Of a stretch of 24,732 bases of DNA, positions 23,774-24,732 are shown piece after piece. The notes below the pieces were generated by a model. The model searched no databases. It saw only the letters and a program-made list of their open reading frames with translations, and was not told the origin of the DNA. The stretch spans positions 1-24,732 of the forward strand of contig JBFIFO010000044.1 of NCBI GenBank assembly GCA_041602815.1. The letters are read 5' to 3'. Position 1 is the stretch's first letter; each line of letters begins with the position of its first letter. The translations under genes and the position numbers were made by a program. Source of the DNA: GCA-020356105 sp041602815 (lineage in GTDB: Bacteria; Pseudomonadota; Alphaproteobacteria; UBA8366; JADFVY01).

Positions 23774-24732
23774 CGCCGTGCGAAGGCATCGCGTGCTCAC
23801 CGTGGCCGTTGCGCTGCTTGCGCTGCTGTGCCTCGTGCTGGTTGGCGTCTACGCCCTGTTGCAGACAGAGACCGGCCGCACCCGGCTCGCCCGATATCTC
23901 GAATCGTCGCTGTCGCAGCCGGGCCGCACGGTCACGATCGGGCGAATCGACGGGCGGCTGCCCGGCGAGATCCGGATCGACGAACTGGCGGTCGCCGACC
24001 GTGACGGTGACTGGCTGACGGTCCGTGCCCTGGCGCTCGACTGGCAGCCGCTGTCCCTGTTCGCAGGCCGTCTCCAGGTCGATGCCGCCACCGCGGGCGA
24101 AATCAAGCTTGCCCGACGTCCGATCGTGGCGGCGACGGCGGACAAGGGCGCGGCGCCGGGCATCCCGCCCCTGGATATCGCGGTACGAGGCATTGCCGTC
24201 GACCGGTTGCGCCTGGAGGAACCGGTGCTCGGGGCTGCCGCGGACTTGCGGGCGAGCGCGGAGATGGCCGTCAGCGCGGATGAGATCCGCCTGCAGCTGG
24301 ATATTGCGCGCACGGACGCCGTCGCCGGCCGCGCCGACGCGGTTCTCGGCTACGATCCGGCGACGGGCCAGCTCGAGCTGCGGGCCACGCTTTCGGAGCC
24401 GCGGGGCGGCCTGGTGGCCCGTCTGATGGCGCTTCCGCAGTTGCCGGCGATCGAGTTTGCCATTTCCGGCGAGGGGACGGCGGCGGATTGGAAGGGCACC
24501 GTATCGCTCGATGCGGAGGCGCTGGCATCGCTGGACTCGCAGCTCACGGTCTCGGTCGGCGACAGGCGGACGCGCATCGCGCTGGACGGGCGGGGCCGGC
24601 CGGGACCGGCCGCGGGACCGACGGCGATCTCCGTTTTCGGCCCCGAGACCGAGTTTTCGGTAACGCTGTCCCGCCAGGATGGCGCCGGCCCGCTAACGGT
24701 CACGGCGCACCGCCTGCGCAGCGCCGCGATCG
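23748..24732 (+). CDS. tamB: TamB-like translocation and assembly module protein, 5' part
   Basis: The frame is open to the right edge, so only the first 328 or so residues are present. It starts with a short basic stretch and one membrane anchor (VLTVAVALLALLCLVLVGVYAL), followed by the typical TamB opening: QTETGRTRLARYLE, then TIGRIDGRLPGEIRIDELAVAD, and alternating beta-rich segments with VRALALDWQPLSLFAGRLQVD. TamB spans the periplasm as a long lipid-lined beta-taco and pairs with TamA. ATG 23748 lies inside the tamA end (26-base overlap). GTG 23778, four bases after the tamA stop, is an equally possible start and would remove ten residues; no clear ribosome site favours either. Confidence 0.88.
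   Translation, partial: MSAWARLSSAVRRHRVLTVAVALLALLCLVLVGVYALLQTETGRTRLARYLESSLSQPGRTVTIGRIDGRLPGEIRIDELAVADRDGDWLTVRALALDWQPLSLFAGRLQVDAATAGEIKLARRPIVAATADKGAAPGIPPLDIAVRGIAVDRLRLEEPVLGAAADLRASAEMAVSADEIRLQLDIARTDAVAGRADAVLGYDPATGQLELRATLSEPRGGLVARLMALPQLPAIEFAISGEGTAADWKGTVSLDAEALASLDSQLTVSVGDRRTRIALDGRGRPGPAAGPTAISVFGPETEFSVTLSRQDGAGPLTVTAHRLRSAAI

Overview
The window is about 24.7 kb of GC-rich DNA and probably comes from the chromosome of an alphaproteobacterium, perhaps of Rhodospirillales type. The reasons are the high GC content, the PrtD/PrtE-type type I secretion pair, the YggT-DUF167-FolD gene order, the tandem NnrU membrane proteins and the style of the LuxR/LuxI pair. The placement is inferred from protein character alone, not from any search. 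No transposase, integrase, CRISPR array or plasmid function is visible.

Left part (1-6124), secretion: the 3' end of a large RTX (hemolysin-type calcium-binding) gene enters at the left edge. It ends in a secretion-signal-like domain and is followed by a good rho-independent terminator. A promoter-like region and an overlapping pair of genes follow, encoding a type I secretion ABC ATPase and its HlyD-family adaptor. No TolC-like outer membrane channel is present in the window.

Middle part (6171-15340), surface glycan or glycoprotein modification: an M23-family peptidase-like protein, a GT1-type glycosyltransferase, a sulfotransferase and a GT4-type glycosyltransferase with a very basic C-terminal tail all lie on the minus strand. 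On the plus strand are an FkbM methyltransferase and a protein that joins a sulfotransferase domain to a methyltransferase domain. A second GT4-type glycosyltransferase with an extra C-terminal domain lies on the minus strand. Together they look like a locus for building and decorating (sulfating, methylating) a surface or secreted glycan. Because they sit beside an RTX protein and its exporter, the secreted RTX protein or the envelope it is anchored to may be the target. That link is inference.

Right part (15586-24732), mostly core genes plus quorum sensing: tRNA-Ala(CGC) on the minus strand, then yggT, a DUF167 gene and folD in one run, then an alpha/beta hydrolase. Next comes a luxR-luxI pair with a recognisable lux box in the gap before luxI. 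Two small uncharacterised genes follow luxI closely. The window ends with two overlapping NnrU-family genes, a TamA-like outer membrane assembly protein with an apparent lipobox, and the 5' part of tamB, which runs off the right edge.

The least familiar items are the sulfotransferase-methyltransferase fusion, the histone-H1-like tail on a glycosyltransferase, the two small genes behind luxI, the substituted residues in both quorum-sensing proteins, and the putative lipoprotein signal on TamA.
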